Source: Psychrobacter immobilis (GTDB lineage Bacteria > Pseudomonadota > Gammaproteobacteria > Pseudomonadales > Moraxellaceae). Taken from it: DNA of 48,994 nucleotides. The notes below the pieces were generated by a model. It made no database searches and was not told where the DNA came from. It saw nothing but the letters and a program-made list of their open reading frames with translations. The translations under genes were made by a program, and so were the position numbers. Below, piece by piece: positions 1-8,197 of the stretch (its first letter is position 1; each line of letters begins with the position of its first letter). The stretch spans positions 1 to 48,994 of the forward strand of contig NZ_CAJGZM010000013.1 of assembly GCF_904846175.1 (NCBI RefSeq), written 5' to 3'.

Positions 1-2
1 GC

Positions 3-119
3 AGGCACTTAGTTCAGTCGATTGAAGACAGTTTAAATAATCGACCTAGAAAGGTGCTAGGGTTTAGAACACCGCTTGAGGTAAAATCTAGCTTCGGGTG
101 CGTTGCACTTCGATGTTGA
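3..119 (+). pseudogene. IS30-family transposase, C-terminal fragment cut by window edge
   Basis: An open frame runs from the window edge to a TGA at 117-119. It reads ...SLNNRPRKVLGFRTPLEV and ends VALRC. The NNRPRK-LG-RTP-EV block is the characteristic C-terminus of IS30-family DDE transposases. Only the last 38 residues are visible, so I cannot tell whether the element is intact to the left; it is listed as a fragment. The gene points towards gpmI, so the insertion-sequence end should lie shortly after base 119. Confidence 0.75.
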
Positions 120-313
120 ATCCAAGTGGATATTCATGATTATAGGATTATTAATGACAAATGTCTTTCAATAACAATATCTTTTAAAATAACACTAAGC
201 CGCTATTGAAGACTAGGATAGTCTTGCAAGTAACTTATGCGAAATGTATCGGGCAAAAGGTATAAGAAGCAATGTATCGAAAACGAGGCAGCAAAAACTA
301 TAAAAACAGACGT

Positions 314-349
314 AAAAAAGGGAAAGATAATCAATATCTCCCCCTTTTT
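314..349 (-). terminator. Probable rho-independent terminator of gpmI
   Basis: An A6-GGG arm (314-322) pairs with a C-rich, T5 arm (341-349), with AGATA/TATCT pairing in between and a small internal loop. On the minus strand it lies about 70 bases after the gpmI stop and is followed by a U tract. Confidence 0.5.
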
Positions 350-419
350 ATCATGCTTAACGTTACTATTACGCTGTTAAAGCATCGACCTTAAGCACTA
401 ATACTATATGAGCGTATTA

Positions 420-2075
420 TTATGCTGGAAGTAATAAATTTTCACCAGTCATCTCATCTGGCTGCTCGATATTCATCAACGCTAGAATAGTTGGGGCAAT
501 ATCACTGAGCTTACCACCACTACGTACTTTTACTGCTTGCTCGCCAATATAAATCAGTGGCACGTGTTCAGTAGTGTGCTGAGTATGCACTTGACCACTT
601 TCATAATCTTGCATCTGCTCACAGTTACCATGGTCAGCGGTGATGAGCATATCACCGCCAGCGGCACGCACTGCTGCCTCAACGCGACTAACGCATACAT
701 CCAACGCCTCTACCGCTTTAACCGCCGCATCAAAGATGCCTGTATGCCCAACCATATCACCATTGGCATAGTTGACTACTAATACATCATATTTACCTGA
801 CTCAATGGCCGCAACCAACTCATCCGTTACTTCAGGGGCACTCATTTCTGGCTTTAGATCATAAGTCGCGACATCGGGAGATGGGATTAAGATACGTGTC
901 TCGCCTTTATACTCTTCCTCACGGCCACCACTAAAGAAAAACGTCACGTGCGCATATTTTTCAGTTTCAGCGATACGCAACTGGGTTTTACCTTTATCCT
1001 GCAAATACTCCCCAAGCGTATTGGTCAATGAAGTTGGATAATAAGCAATGCTGGTTTTTGGATTGGCTGCTAGAACGTCAGAATATTTAGTCAACATCAC
1101 AAAAGCGGCAAGCTTTGGCTGTTTATGACGAGCAAAACCCGAAAATTCATGATCTGGAAGTACAAAGGCTTGCGCAAGCTCACGGGCACGGTCGGCACGG
1201 AAGTTCATGAAAATAAGCGCATCGTTATCATCGACGGTATATGGTATTTCATCGCGGCCAATGACAATCGTTGGATTGATAAACTCATCGGTTTCGCGCG
1301 CTTTGTAAGCAGCTTGTACCGCACCATCTGCACGCGTCGCTAAGCGATCCGCTTTACCTTCAGTGATAAGCTCATAGGCTTTTTGCACGCGATCCCAGCG
1401 ATTGTCACGATCCATGGCATAGTAGCGCCCAATGATACTGGCAATTTGGACGCGACCACCTTCGTAATGGGCGTTGAGCTTCCCAATATGCTCCCGTAAG
1501 CGATTGATATACTTATCAGCAGACTTTGGTGGCGTATCACGGCCGTCTAAGAAGCAGTGAACAAAAACGTTTTTGGCACCGTGCACCAATGCTGAGTGAC
1601 ACATCGCTTCGATATGGTCTTGATTCGAATGAACGCCACCATCTGATAACAGCCCCATAATATGAACGTTGCCGCCAAGCTTATTAGCCGCTTTCACCGC
1701 ATTGACTAAGGCTTCGTTTTTATAAAACTCACGATTGGCCACTTCACTTGAGATACGGGTTGAATCTTGATAAAGAACGCGACCCGCGCCCAAGTTCATA
1801 TGTCCAACCTCTGAATTACCAAACTGACCATCCGGCAGACCAACATCTTCTCCTGAAGCAGATATTAACCCATGCGGATATTGCTGATAAATCTTATCTA
1901 GGTTTGGCATATCAGCGGCAGCAATCGCATTATCCTTATCGTCTTCACGATGCCCAAAACCATCTAATATCATTAAGACATGCGGCACTTTTTTATTTTG
2001 CTCGCTATCCTGCTTATTATTGAGCTGAGCCTGACTATCGTCGATAAATTCTGATTGCTGCTGGTTATGGGTCAT
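420..2075 (-). CDS. gpmI: 2,3-bisphosphoglycerate-independent phosphoglycerate mutase
   Basis: Cytosolic glycolytic enzyme that interconverts 3- and 2-phosphoglycerate with two Mn ions and a phosphoserine intermediate. The 551-residue protein has the alkaline-phosphatase-like start [13 protein letters not shown] (about 33-45), the catalytic serine in [12 protein letters not shown] (Ser88), [11 protein letters not shown], and the metal-binding [11 protein letters not shown] near the C-terminus. Family members usually begin only a few residues before ILDG, so about 25 N-terminal residues are extra, polar and Gln/Asn-rich. The ATG at 2075 has a good GAGGAG ribosome site 9 bases upstream, so I keep this start. 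It is transcribed alone and ends at a hairpin at 314-349. Confidence 0.96.
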   Translation of the reverse strand: MTHNQQQSEFIDDSQAQLNNKQDSEQNKKVPHVLMILDGFGHREDDKDNAIAAADMPNLDKIYQQYPHGLISASGEDVGLPDGQFGNSEVGHMNLGAGRVLYQDSTRISSEVANREFYKNEALVNAVKAANKLGGNVHIMGLLSDGGVHSNQDHIEAMCHSALVHGAKNVFVHCFLDGRDTPPKSADKYINRLREHIGKLNAHYEGGRVQIASIIGRYYAMDRDNRWDRVQKAYELITEGKADRLATRADGAVQAAYKARETDEFINPTIVIGRDEIPYTVDDNDALIFMNFRADRARELAQAFVLPDHEFSGFARHKQPKLAAFVMLTKYSDVLAANPKTSIAYYPTSLTNTLGEYLQDKGKTQLRIAETEKYAHVTFFFSGGREEEYKGETRILIPSPDVATYDLKPEMSAPEVTDELVAAIESGKYDVLVVNYANGDMVGHTGIFDAAVKAVEALDVCVSRVEAAVRAAGGDMLITADHGNCEQMQDYESGQVHTQHTTEHVPLIYIGEQAVKVRSGGKLSDIAPTILALMNIEQPDEMTGENLLLPA

Positions 2076-2298
2076 GGATTACCGCTCCTCAAGTGAATGA
2101 ACGCCTATAATGCTAAATTAGGATGTTTACAGCCCTCTATATTACCACACATCTCCAAATAGCTGAAAAATCACCCCTTTAAGTCCGTCATTAAGGGCTT
2201 TAAGCACCTTTATTTGCTAGAAAACACGCTTAAAACTCGACATCAATAATGCTAAGACCTAAACCTACGTAGCAATCTGTAAATCGTACTTGCAATCA

Positions 2299-2327
2299 TT
2301 CAAACCATTGGTTAAGATAATTATATT
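2299..2327 (+). promoter_or_regulatory. Likely sigma-70 promoter of the 6S RNA gene
   Basis: TTCAAA (2299-2304) and TATATT (2322-2327) are separated by 17 bases, just before the 6S homology. A second possible -10 (GATAAT, 2316-2321) would give a start a few bases earlier. Confidence 0.45.
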
Positions 2328-2328
2328 C

Positions 2329-2517
2329 TGAAGTGTTGGCTAGTAGATGTTTATTCCCTGAGCCGATAATGCTTTACCAGGATGTGGTACCTATTGCTTC
2401 ATTGTGTATGCCTGCACCGCTTGCGGTGTCTCAGGAAACCTGCAGAGGCAGTGACGCATCCGCCCTGAACTTCACGGTTCATGGGTCACCATCTTACGGC
2501 GGCACTTCGGTTGTTTC
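2329..2517 (+). ncRNA. ssrS: 6S RNA (SsrS)
   Basis: A gene-free stretch carries the hallmarks of gamma-proteobacterial 6S RNA, which binds sigma-70 RNA polymerase and represses transcription in stationary phase. The 5' part has TCCCTGAGCCGATA (as in E. coli CCCCTGAGCCGATA). The 3' part has TTCACGGTTCATGGGTCACC followed by GGCGGCACTTCGG, matching the E. coli GGTTCAAGGGTTAC...GGCGGCATCTCGG block. The ends pair (GAAGTG at 2330-2335 with CACTTC near 2505), as in the closing stem of 6S. Ends are approximate (plus or minus 10 bases). It is not beside ygfA, its usual partner in enterobacteria. A 65-codon ORF over the same bases is rejected as coding. Confidence 0.85.
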
Positions 2518-2579
2518 ATTCAGTTATTAGCTATTTTATCTATAAATATTACCTTTATAAAAAATAGTTTTAACGCTCA

Positions 2580-2617
2580 AAAAGCCCCTTTCGTCAATGA
2601 CAAAAGGGGCTTTTTTT
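2580..2617. terminator. Bidirectional rho-independent terminator
   Basis: AAAGCCCCTTTcGTC / GAC-AAAAGGGGCTTT hairpin with A-rich left and T7 right flanks, between the end of the 6S RNA gene (plus) and the end of fxsA (minus). It can serve both. Confidence 0.8.
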
Positions 2618-2652
2618 ATGTTTTATTGTCTGTTTGCTTATCGAGGAATTAA

Positions 2653-3282
2653 TTATTCATCATTGGCAGACTTGGTGATTTTTTTCACATCTTTCGGAAT
2701 AGTCTTTGCGGTACCATCAACGGTGGTATGCTGTTTAAACACATCGCCGAACGGGTTTTGTTGTTGGCCGAATGGATTTTGATTATTCATACCACCGGCA
2801 CCGCCAAACGGGTTTTGACCACCCATACCGCCAGCACCGCCGAATGGATTTTGACCACCGCCCATTTGTCCACCCATCTGCTTAGCCATCATTTCCATCA
2901 TTTTTTGCTGATTGTTCATGACGTAATTATTAGCGAAATCTTTAAGCTTTTTCTGCACGGGTGGCAATATTACCAACAATGCTAGCAAGTCACTGAGCAC
3001 ACCTGGAATGAGTAACAAGATACCAGCGGCTGCCATGGCGACACTTTTAATCATCGTTGATTCTTGTGGACGCATCGCAGGATTCATCATACCGCCGGCT
3101 TTCATCTGCTGTGCCATAGGATTAAGAGCGGCCATGCCTTTACGTAGCAGCGCGATACCGATAACGGCGGCGATAATAAACCACATAAACACCAACCAGC
3201 CACTCGTAAACTGAGCAAGCAAATACCAAAGCAGCATCTCGATAATAAACCATACGATGGCAATACCAACTATCTGACCCAT
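2653..3282 (-). CDS. fxsA: FxsA family membrane protein
   Basis: FxsA is an inner-membrane protein; in E. coli its overproduction relieves phage T7 exclusion by F plasmid PifA, and its normal role is unclear. The protein is 209 residues. It opens with membrane helices at about 3-20 (IVGIAIVWFIIEMLLWYLL) and 26-44. A further hydrophobic stretch at 80-105 contains the family-typical GILLLIPGVLSDLLALLVILPP. The C-terminal third is low complexity: Met/Gln/Gly-rich with repeated QNPFGGAGGM units, then a polar tail. The tail is not part of the conserved domain. The start has AGGAC upstream. It is convergent with the 6S RNA gene and divergent from ruvC. Confidence 0.85.
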   Translation of the reverse strand: MGQIVGIAIVWFIIEMLLWYLLAQFTSGWLVFMWFIIAAVIGIALLRKGMAALNPMAQQMKAGGMMNPAMRPQESTMIKSVAMAAAGILLLIPGVLSDLLALLVILPPVQKKLKDFANNYVMNNQQKMMEMMAKQMGGQMGGGQNPFGGAGGMGGQNPFGGAGGMNNQNPFGQQQNPFGDVFKQHTTVDGTAKTIPKDVKKITKSANDE

Positions 3283-3434
3283 AAAGCGTCGTCCTATAAA
3301 ATAAAATCAATAAATTGAGCGCCATGCAAATTTAGATGGCTAACATATGATGTATATGGGGATTGATTGCTATACTATCAAACTTAAGGCTGATTTTTAA
3401 GTCATAAAACAAAATGTAAGCAAGATGGAACACT

Positions 3435-4019
3435 ATGGCAATTATTATTGGGATTGATCCGGGTTCACGCATGACCGGCTATGGCATCCTACAACAAACA
3501 GGCGATAAGCTCACTTATATCGATTCAGGTACTATTCGTACTGATACCAAAGAGATGCCTGAGCGCCTAAAACGTATTTTTAATGGCTTAACGCGTATCA
3601 CGCAGCATCATATAAAATATGCCGACGAGCCCATTTATACCGCGATTGAACAAGTCTTTATGGCAGAAAATCCGGACTCAGCGCTTAAACTCGGCCAAGC
3701 ACGCGGCGCTGCTATTGCTGCTATGGTTGCTTTAGATTTGGAGGTATCAGAATATACCGCTCGCCAAATCAAACAAGCCGTTTGTGGTTATGGTGCCGCA
3801 GCAAAAGAGCAAGTACAAGAGATGGTCTGCCGCATCTTGTCTTTAGATGTCGTGCCACAACAAGATGCCGCTGATGGTCTTGCCTGCGCCATTTGTCATG
3901 CGCACTCGAGTCACTCTATGAACAAGATCCTGCTCAATAGCTCAATGCGCGGACGTGGTGGCTCTAAGAAAAAAGGCCGCTGGCGTTTGACAGAAGAAGA
4001 CTTAGGTAATTTGCGTTAG
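3435..4019 (+). CDS. ruvC: Crossover junction endodeoxyribonuclease RuvC
   Basis: Holliday-junction resolvase that cuts four-way junctions with RuvAB during recombination repair. At 194 residues it has the usual size plus a short basic C-terminal tail ([19 protein letters not shown]). The four catalytic acids are recognisable: Asp8 in IIIGIDPGS, Glu72 in AIEQVF, and Asp144/Asp147 in QQDAADGLA. RuvA and RuvB are not next to it here, so it stands alone, divergent from fxsA. A hairpin follows at 4061-4093. Confidence 0.96.
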   Translation: MAIIIGIDPGSRMTGYGILQQTGDKLTYIDSGTIRTDTKEMPERLKRIFNGLTRITQHHIKYADEPIYTAIEQVFMAENPDSALKLGQARGAAIAAMVALDLEVSEYTARQIKQAVCGYGAAAKEQVQEMVCRILSLDVVPQQDAADGLACAICHAHSSHSMNKILLNSSMRGRGGSKKKGRWRLTEEDLGNLR

Positions 4020-4060
4020 CATAAAAAATAGATAATCATAAAATAAAGCAAACTCCCATA

Positions 4061-4093
4061 AAAAAACACGCCTCCAAACGGCGCGTGTTTTTT
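4061..4093. terminator. Rho-independent terminator after ruvC
   Basis: AAAAAACACGCC and GGCGCGTGTTTTTT form a hairpin with a two-base bulge. It lies between the ruvC stop and the convergent lipoprotein gene and can act both ways. Confidence 0.7.
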
Positions 4094-4166
4094 GTTTAAA
4101 CTATCAGCAGTATTGCTGCTATTGTTTCACATAATAGAAACGACTAACCGAGTTACTCTAACAAAC

Positions 4167-5186
4167 CTACTCTGCCACAGCACTCTCAATCACCGCATCC
4201 AACACATAAGCATACTCTTCGTCTTCTGCGCTTTCGTTATAGTCTAACTGATAACGCTGGAGACGTAATACTTCGTTATGCATGCCATCGGGCTGATAAC
4301 CATCAATTTCACCAGTAAATGCCGACCATTTTCCTTCACTTACTTTAATACCTTGATCATCATAAGTAATGGGTTTCACTTGTAAACACATCTCTAAGCT
4401 ATTTTCGGCGCAAACTATTTTCTTAGCATTTACTGCCCAAAATACCGTTTCACCCTTACTATTATATTTGGCCTGTGAGGTAAGTTTCCCTTCCCAAACT
4501 AACGTCGTTGCATCACTAGTGACTTGGGTCAATATCGGCTTATTAATCTTAAGATTTACATCTTTAGAGTTATCATTCTTAGAATCTTCATTTATTGAAC
4601 TATTATTATCTACCACTAACGTTAATTGGCTCTCACCCTGCATCAGCTGACTTAAATCATTTTCTGCTTTATCAAGTTCACCACATGACATTTTGGTACT
4701 CATACCGTCTTCGATAGTTAACGTATGACCTTGCAACTCATAACCTGCGCTCATGGTATTGCAGCCAACGCTATAGCTTAAGGTGTTCTCACCTTGGTAT
4801 TGGCTAAAAGATAAGCGCACTTGATCTTTAATATCTAGCAGCCTATTTAATGGCTGGGCGCTTTTATCAGTTGCCGACATCAGTGTCCAGCGATAACGAG
4901 AAAGATTGGCTATCATTTGTTCTTCAGCGCTCATCTCATCTGCCTTAGACTCAGCGTTTATAGTAGCATCGGCATTAATAGTATTACCATACGCTGCGCG
5001 CCCATTCGTATTAGCGCTTTCTTTTACGTCATTTTCATTGGGTATAGAGGCATCTTGGCAGGCACCTAATGCTAGACTTGCTGCTAAAATACTGGGCAAC
5101 AAAGCAAACTTCGCTAGTCGCTTGGTAAGAGATAGGGTTGTATAAGATGGTATTGTATAAGATACAGCTTTAAAAAATGAGGCCAT
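4167..5186 (-). CDS. META and DUF4377 domain lipoprotein
   Basis: Predicted lipoprotein of 339 residues with unknown biochemical role. A signal segment (KFALLPSILAASLA) ends in the lipobox LGAC; a polar linker follows to about residue 85. A META/HslJ-like domain follows (about 90-195: YRWTL, VGCNTMSAGYEL, MSTKMSCGELDKAE). The C-terminal part (about 225-325) has VNAKKIVC, MCLQVK and W-FTGEIDGY, typical of DUF4377, a domain often paired with META. The first ATG (5195) has AAGG only one base away. The ATG at 5186 has it at normal spacing, so I chose 5186. META/HslJ proteins are linked to heat shock, drug tolerance and motility; no function is shown here. Confidence 0.8.
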   Translation of the reverse strand: MASFFKAVSYTIPSYTTLSLTKRLAKFALLPSILAASLALGACQDASIPNENDVKESANTNGRAAYGNTINADATINAESKADEMSAEEQMIANLSRYRWTLMSATDKSAQPLNRLLDIKDQVRLSFSQYQGENTLSYSVGCNTMSAGYELQGHTLTIEDGMSTKMSCGELDKAENDLSQLMQGESQLTLVVDNNSSINEDSKNDNSKDVNLKINKPILTQVTSDATTLVWEGKLTSQAKYNSKGETVFWAVNAKKIVCAENSLEMCLQVKPITYDDQGIKVSEGKWSAFTGEIDGYQPDGMHNEVLRLQRYQLDYNESAEDEEYAYVLDAVIESAVAE

Positions 5187-5414
5187 AACAGTCATACCTT
5201 GTGATTAAACTTTTTCCATAATCAATTTTTCACCATACAAATTTTCTATAATACAGACAGCGGTCGTATCTATAAGTGAGCGTATCTATTTTTGTAAAGT
5301 GTTCATAATTTGACCACTATAGCGCTGATGATAGGTATAGTTGTAACGAAGTGTTTAATTTTATATATCGATAGTAACGCTTCTTGTTAATTTTTCTGAT
5401 TTAATTACTGGATT

Positions 5415-5463
5415 AAAAAAGTCCTGAGTAGCTAATAATACTCTTAGCTACTCAGGGCTTTTG
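5415..5463 (-). terminator. Terminator of the GST-family gene
   Basis: Long hairpin: GTCCTGAGTAGCTAA pairs with TTAGCTACTCAGGGC, with an A6 run on the left, which is the U tract for minus-strand transcripts leaving the gene at 5502. The rest of 5187-5501 shows only an AT-rich upstream region for the lipoprotein gene. Confidence 0.75.
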
Positions 5464-5501
5464 CATGCATATAATGCTAAATGTATAAAAAAATTCTATA
5501 T

Positions 5502-6164
5502 TCACTCACTTTCATGAGCAGGTTTGGCTTTTGCCATGTTTTTAATGCTAAAACGCTCATTCATCATCTGATAAAAACGCGCCAGATTATCCCCTTGCTC
5601 ATTCGGGTTAACCTTAAGTATTTTGCCAAAATCTAAACCTAAATACAGCACAATATCAGCGAAACTTAACTGATCACCAACTAAGTAATCATGACCGTTT
5701 AAGGCATTTTCGAAATAAGGCAATGCTTTAAGCGCGCGGGCGATAGATGGCGCAACAAACTCTGGTACTTGTTCAACTCGCTGAGCTTTAGAGGGGTGAC
5801 TATGCTGGAATGCGAGCATAAAATTATATAGCACTTCAAACTCAGCAATGCGGCGCATAGAGCATACTTGCGCACGCTGTACCACATCATTACCCATCAC
5901 CGAGCGCTCGCCATAGACACGGTCAAGATACTCGCACACGGCTTGCGAATCATTAAGCACCGTACCATCATCTAATGTTAAAACTGGCACGGTCTGCATC
6001 GGATTTATTTTGGTAAATGCCTCGGACATCTGCTCATTAGTAGCAAAGTCAATATCGACCAAATCGAGGTCATCCATATCATCAACATTAATTCCTTTTG
6101 ATGCCAGTAAGATAAGCGCTTTACGTGGATTGGGCGCGGTACGGGTGACGTATAATTTTTTCAT
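5502..6164 (-). CDS. Glutathione S-transferase family protein
   Basis: A 220-residue protein with a thioredoxin-fold N-terminal domain (KLYVTRTAPNPRKALILLASKGI, then the cis-proline QTVPVLTLDDGTVLNDSQAVCEYLD loop that binds glutathione) and an all-helical C-terminal domain with YLVGDQLSFADIVLYLGL, the GST N-capping/hydrophobic staple region. Substrate unknown. SspA is a structural relative, but the N-terminus does not look like SspA and it is not beside sspB. The frame is open 27 codons further up; I use the ATG at 6164 because AAGGAG sits directly upstream and the protein then begins as family members do. Confidence 0.85.
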   Translation of the reverse strand: MKKLYVTRTAPNPRKALILLASKGINVDDMDDLDLVDIDFATNEQMSEAFTKINPMQTVPVLTLDDGTVLNDSQAVCEYLDRVYGERSVMGNDVVQRAQVCSMRRIAEFEVLYNFMLAFQHSHPSKAQRVEQVPEFVAPSIARALKALPYFENALNGHDYLVGDQLSFADIVLYLGLDFGKILKVNPNEQGDNLARFYQMMNERFSIKNMAKAKPAHESE

Positions 6165-6330
6165 AGCAAACTCCTTGTAAGATGGTCTCAAAAGCGACTC
6201 AGCGCTGATAGGCTTTATTATGATTATGGCAAATAGCGTTTGCATAAAGTTGTCAATGCGCTATGTAACAGTTATAGCCTACTCTGCTCATCATAGCAAA
6301 ACCTTAACGCTAATAAAAAGCTGAAACATA

Positions 6331-6366
6331 AAAAAAGCCCCATAACATTAAGTTATAGGGCTTGTA
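6331..6366 (-). terminator. Terminator of the peroxiredoxin gene
   Basis: A-run, then AGCCCcATAAC / GTTATaGGGCT hairpin downstream of the stop at 6403 on the minus strand. Confidence 0.7.
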
Positions 6367-6402
6367 TTTATTAATCCATTACAACTACCAAATACCCTTT
6401 AT

Positions 6403-7041
6403 TTATTTGTTAGGCGCAGGTGTAGTGCGTAAATAAGGCTTAATTTCTGTGTAACCTTTTGGATATTTGGCAGCGATATCTTCGTTTTTCACGCTTGGTG
6501 GAATGATAACGTCGTCACCATCTTTCCAATCAACAGGGGTCGCAACATTATACTCATCGGACAACTGCATCGCATCGATAACACGAACAATCTCATCAAA
6601 GTTACGACCACAGCTGGCTGGATAAGTCAGCGTTAAGCGGACTTTTTTCTTAGGATCAATAATAAACACACTTCTGACCGTCGCTGTATTATCAGCATTT
6701 GGGTGAATCATGTCATAAAGATCCGCAATTTTGCGATCAGCGTCAGCGATAATAGGGAAATTAACAGCTGTACCCTGAGTTTCTTCGATGTCACTTACCC
6801 ACCCTTTGTGATCTTCTAAACCATCAACTGATAAGGCGATTGGTTTAACATTGCGCTTTTGGAACTCACCACCTAATGCTGCCGTACGACCAAGCTCAGT
6901 GGTACATACTGGCGTATAATCTGCAGGATGTGAGAAAAATACTACCCAGCTATCCCCTGCCCAATCATAAAAATTAATATCACCATCAGTAGTGATTGCA
7001 TCAAAATTTGGTGCGGTATCACCCAAACGTAAATGTGCCAT
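6403..7041 (-). CDS. 1-Cys peroxiredoxin (Prx6 type)
   Basis: Thiol peroxidase that reduces peroxides in the cytosol. It has 212 residues, the length of the Prx6/1-Cys class, with the long C-terminal extension after the thioredoxin fold. The peroxidatic cysteine is Cys46 in SHPADYTPVCTTELGR; the conserved Arg lies in YPASCGRNFDE. A second Cys is present there, but it is not at the resolving position of 2-Cys enzymes. It is a single gene, with its own terminator. The 247-base upstream spacer up to 7288 may hold a stress-regulated promoter, but I cannot identify an OxyR site with confidence. Confidence 0.93.
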   Translation of the reverse strand: MAHLRLGDTAPNFDAITTDGDINFYDWAGDSWVVFFSHPADYTPVCTTELGRTAALGGEFQKRNVKPIALSVDGLEDHKGWVSDIEETQGTAVNFPIIADADRKIADLYDMIHPNADNTATVRSVFIIDPKKKVRLTLTYPASCGRNFDEIVRVIDAMQLSDEYNVATPVDWKDGDDVIIPPSVKNEDIAAKYPKGYTEIKPYLRTTPAPNK

Positions 7042-7288
7042 ACTTAATTCCTTATTTATATTAGTGATGAGCGTTAGTATTTATTAATACCTAAAGGTAT
7101 CTATGCGCTCTATTGTTATAAGCGTACCTAGTTATAAACGTATTCAGTTAATACTACACAATAACTCAAAGCACGTCAGCAAAAACGCTATCCTATCTTA
7201 GCAAACTGGTTATGAATGTCTTGTGAGAGATTGTAATGCGCTTATGCCATTTATTACTAAGTGCATAAGTTTACAGTTAAGAGAATAA

Positions 7289-8053
7289 CTAAATTACCAT
7301 TCCTGCGTCCCACAAACAAAACTCGCCAAACTTACCTTTTTTACTGGTACCACCAGCGGCACGTCCCGCATCTGTTAATACAAGCTCACCCTCTTGCTCT
7401 TGTACATAACCAGCGGCTAGCAATTTGTCATTTAACTCTTGGGTTTTAAAGCCCAGCTCTTTAGCGAGCTTTGCGGTTGTTAACTTTGAGTAATTAGGTG
7501 CCGCCATTTCTGCAGTAGGCTTAATCGCTACATTAATATCAGCATTGGCGTTAGTATTGGTATTATTAGAAGTGGTTTTATCGTCAGCCGCACCTTCAGA
7601 TCCAGTCACCTTTTCAAGCGACATGCGCACTTCATCACTAATACGAATGATACGCTGTGCTTCCTCGTAAGTATCTGCATAAAGCTTGGCATCTTCATTA
7701 CGATAAATCAGCACACCCATTTCATTATTATTGACCTGACTAAATTCATAAAGGTTCAAACTGGTAATGATGCATTCATTTTCATTCAAGTAGCATTTCG
7801 CATGCAGATTCTTGCAAAAGCTGGTACGGATAAAAGTTAGATTTTTAAGCCAGTTGATTTCTTCAGGTTGTAAATCATTTTTGCCATAAACGATACGAAT
7901 ATCGATTTTTAAGCGATTTCGATCTTCTAACAGCTCTTTGATACGATCATTTAGTTTGAGATAAGGGCTAATAATAATCAGCCTATCAGACGCATTTTTA
8001 ATCAGTTCTTCTAAATGATAGGTTGTACCGCTACTGTTTAAAAACTTTGCCAT
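7289..8053 (-). CDS. Phospholipase D-like domain protein
   Basis: A 254-residue protein with an N-terminal PLD-like nuclease/phosphodiesterase half (1-130). LIIISPYL comes first, then the HKD-type motif as NLHAKCYLNENE with His84, Lys86 and Glu91 (Glu where most members have Asp), then TSLNLYEFS, the G-S-x-N equivalent. Only one HKD copy is present, so a working enzyme would need to dimerise. An acidic, Asn/Thr-rich linker (about 150-180) leads to a small C-terminal domain (LTTAKLAKELGFKTQELNDK) resembling a winged-helix module. Substrate unknown. It sits alone between a peroxiredoxin gene and glnS; no helicase or restriction partner is adjacent. Confidence 0.75.
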   Translation of the reverse strand: MAKFLNSSGTTYHLEELIKNASDRLIIISPYLKLNDRIKELLEDRNRLKIDIRIVYGKNDLQPEEINWLKNLTFIRTSFCKNLHAKCYLNENECIITSLNLYEFSQVNNNEMGVLIYRNEDAKLYADTYEEAQRIIRISDEVRMSLEKVTGSEGAADDKTTSNNTNTNANADINVAIKPTAEMAAPNYSKLTTAKLAKELGFKTQELNDKLLAAGYVQEQEGELVLTDAGRAAGGTSKKGKFGEFCLWDAGMVI

Positions 8054-8102
8054 GATTGCACCCTTAAACCTTATGCTTAAAATTTATACTTATTCACAAA
8101 AA

Positions 8103-8131
8103 AGCCCATCCCTAGCGTACTAGAAATGGGC
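8103..8131 (-). terminator. Hairpin after glnS, probable terminator
   Basis: GCCCAT / ATGGGC stem with an inner CTAG...CTAG pair, preceded on the plus strand by an A run, which becomes the U tract for minus-strand transcripts. Confidence 0.6.
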
Positions 8132-8197
8132 AAGCTTGCAAACCACTATTGTTCAGCAATAGCTTAAATAAATATTAGCAATGTCAATCTTTATCAA

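Noticed and set aside
2333..2530. 65-residue ORF on the plus strand
   Set aside because: It coincides with the 6S RNA homology and shows no protein family features.
5699..5890. Shadow frame inside the GST gene, one of many such opposite or shifted frames
   Set aside because: Overlaps a clear gene and has no recognisable domain.
5502..6164. SspA (stringent starvation protein A)
   Set aside because: N-terminus and context (no sspB, away from rplM-rpsI) do not fit; only the GST family is supported.
6165..6245. 27-codon extension of the GST-family gene
   Set aside because: AAGGAG directly precedes the internal ATG at 6164, where the GST fold begins.
7042..7288. OxyR site upstream of the peroxiredoxin gene
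   Set aside because: Only loose ATAG/CTAT-like matches; not enough to call.
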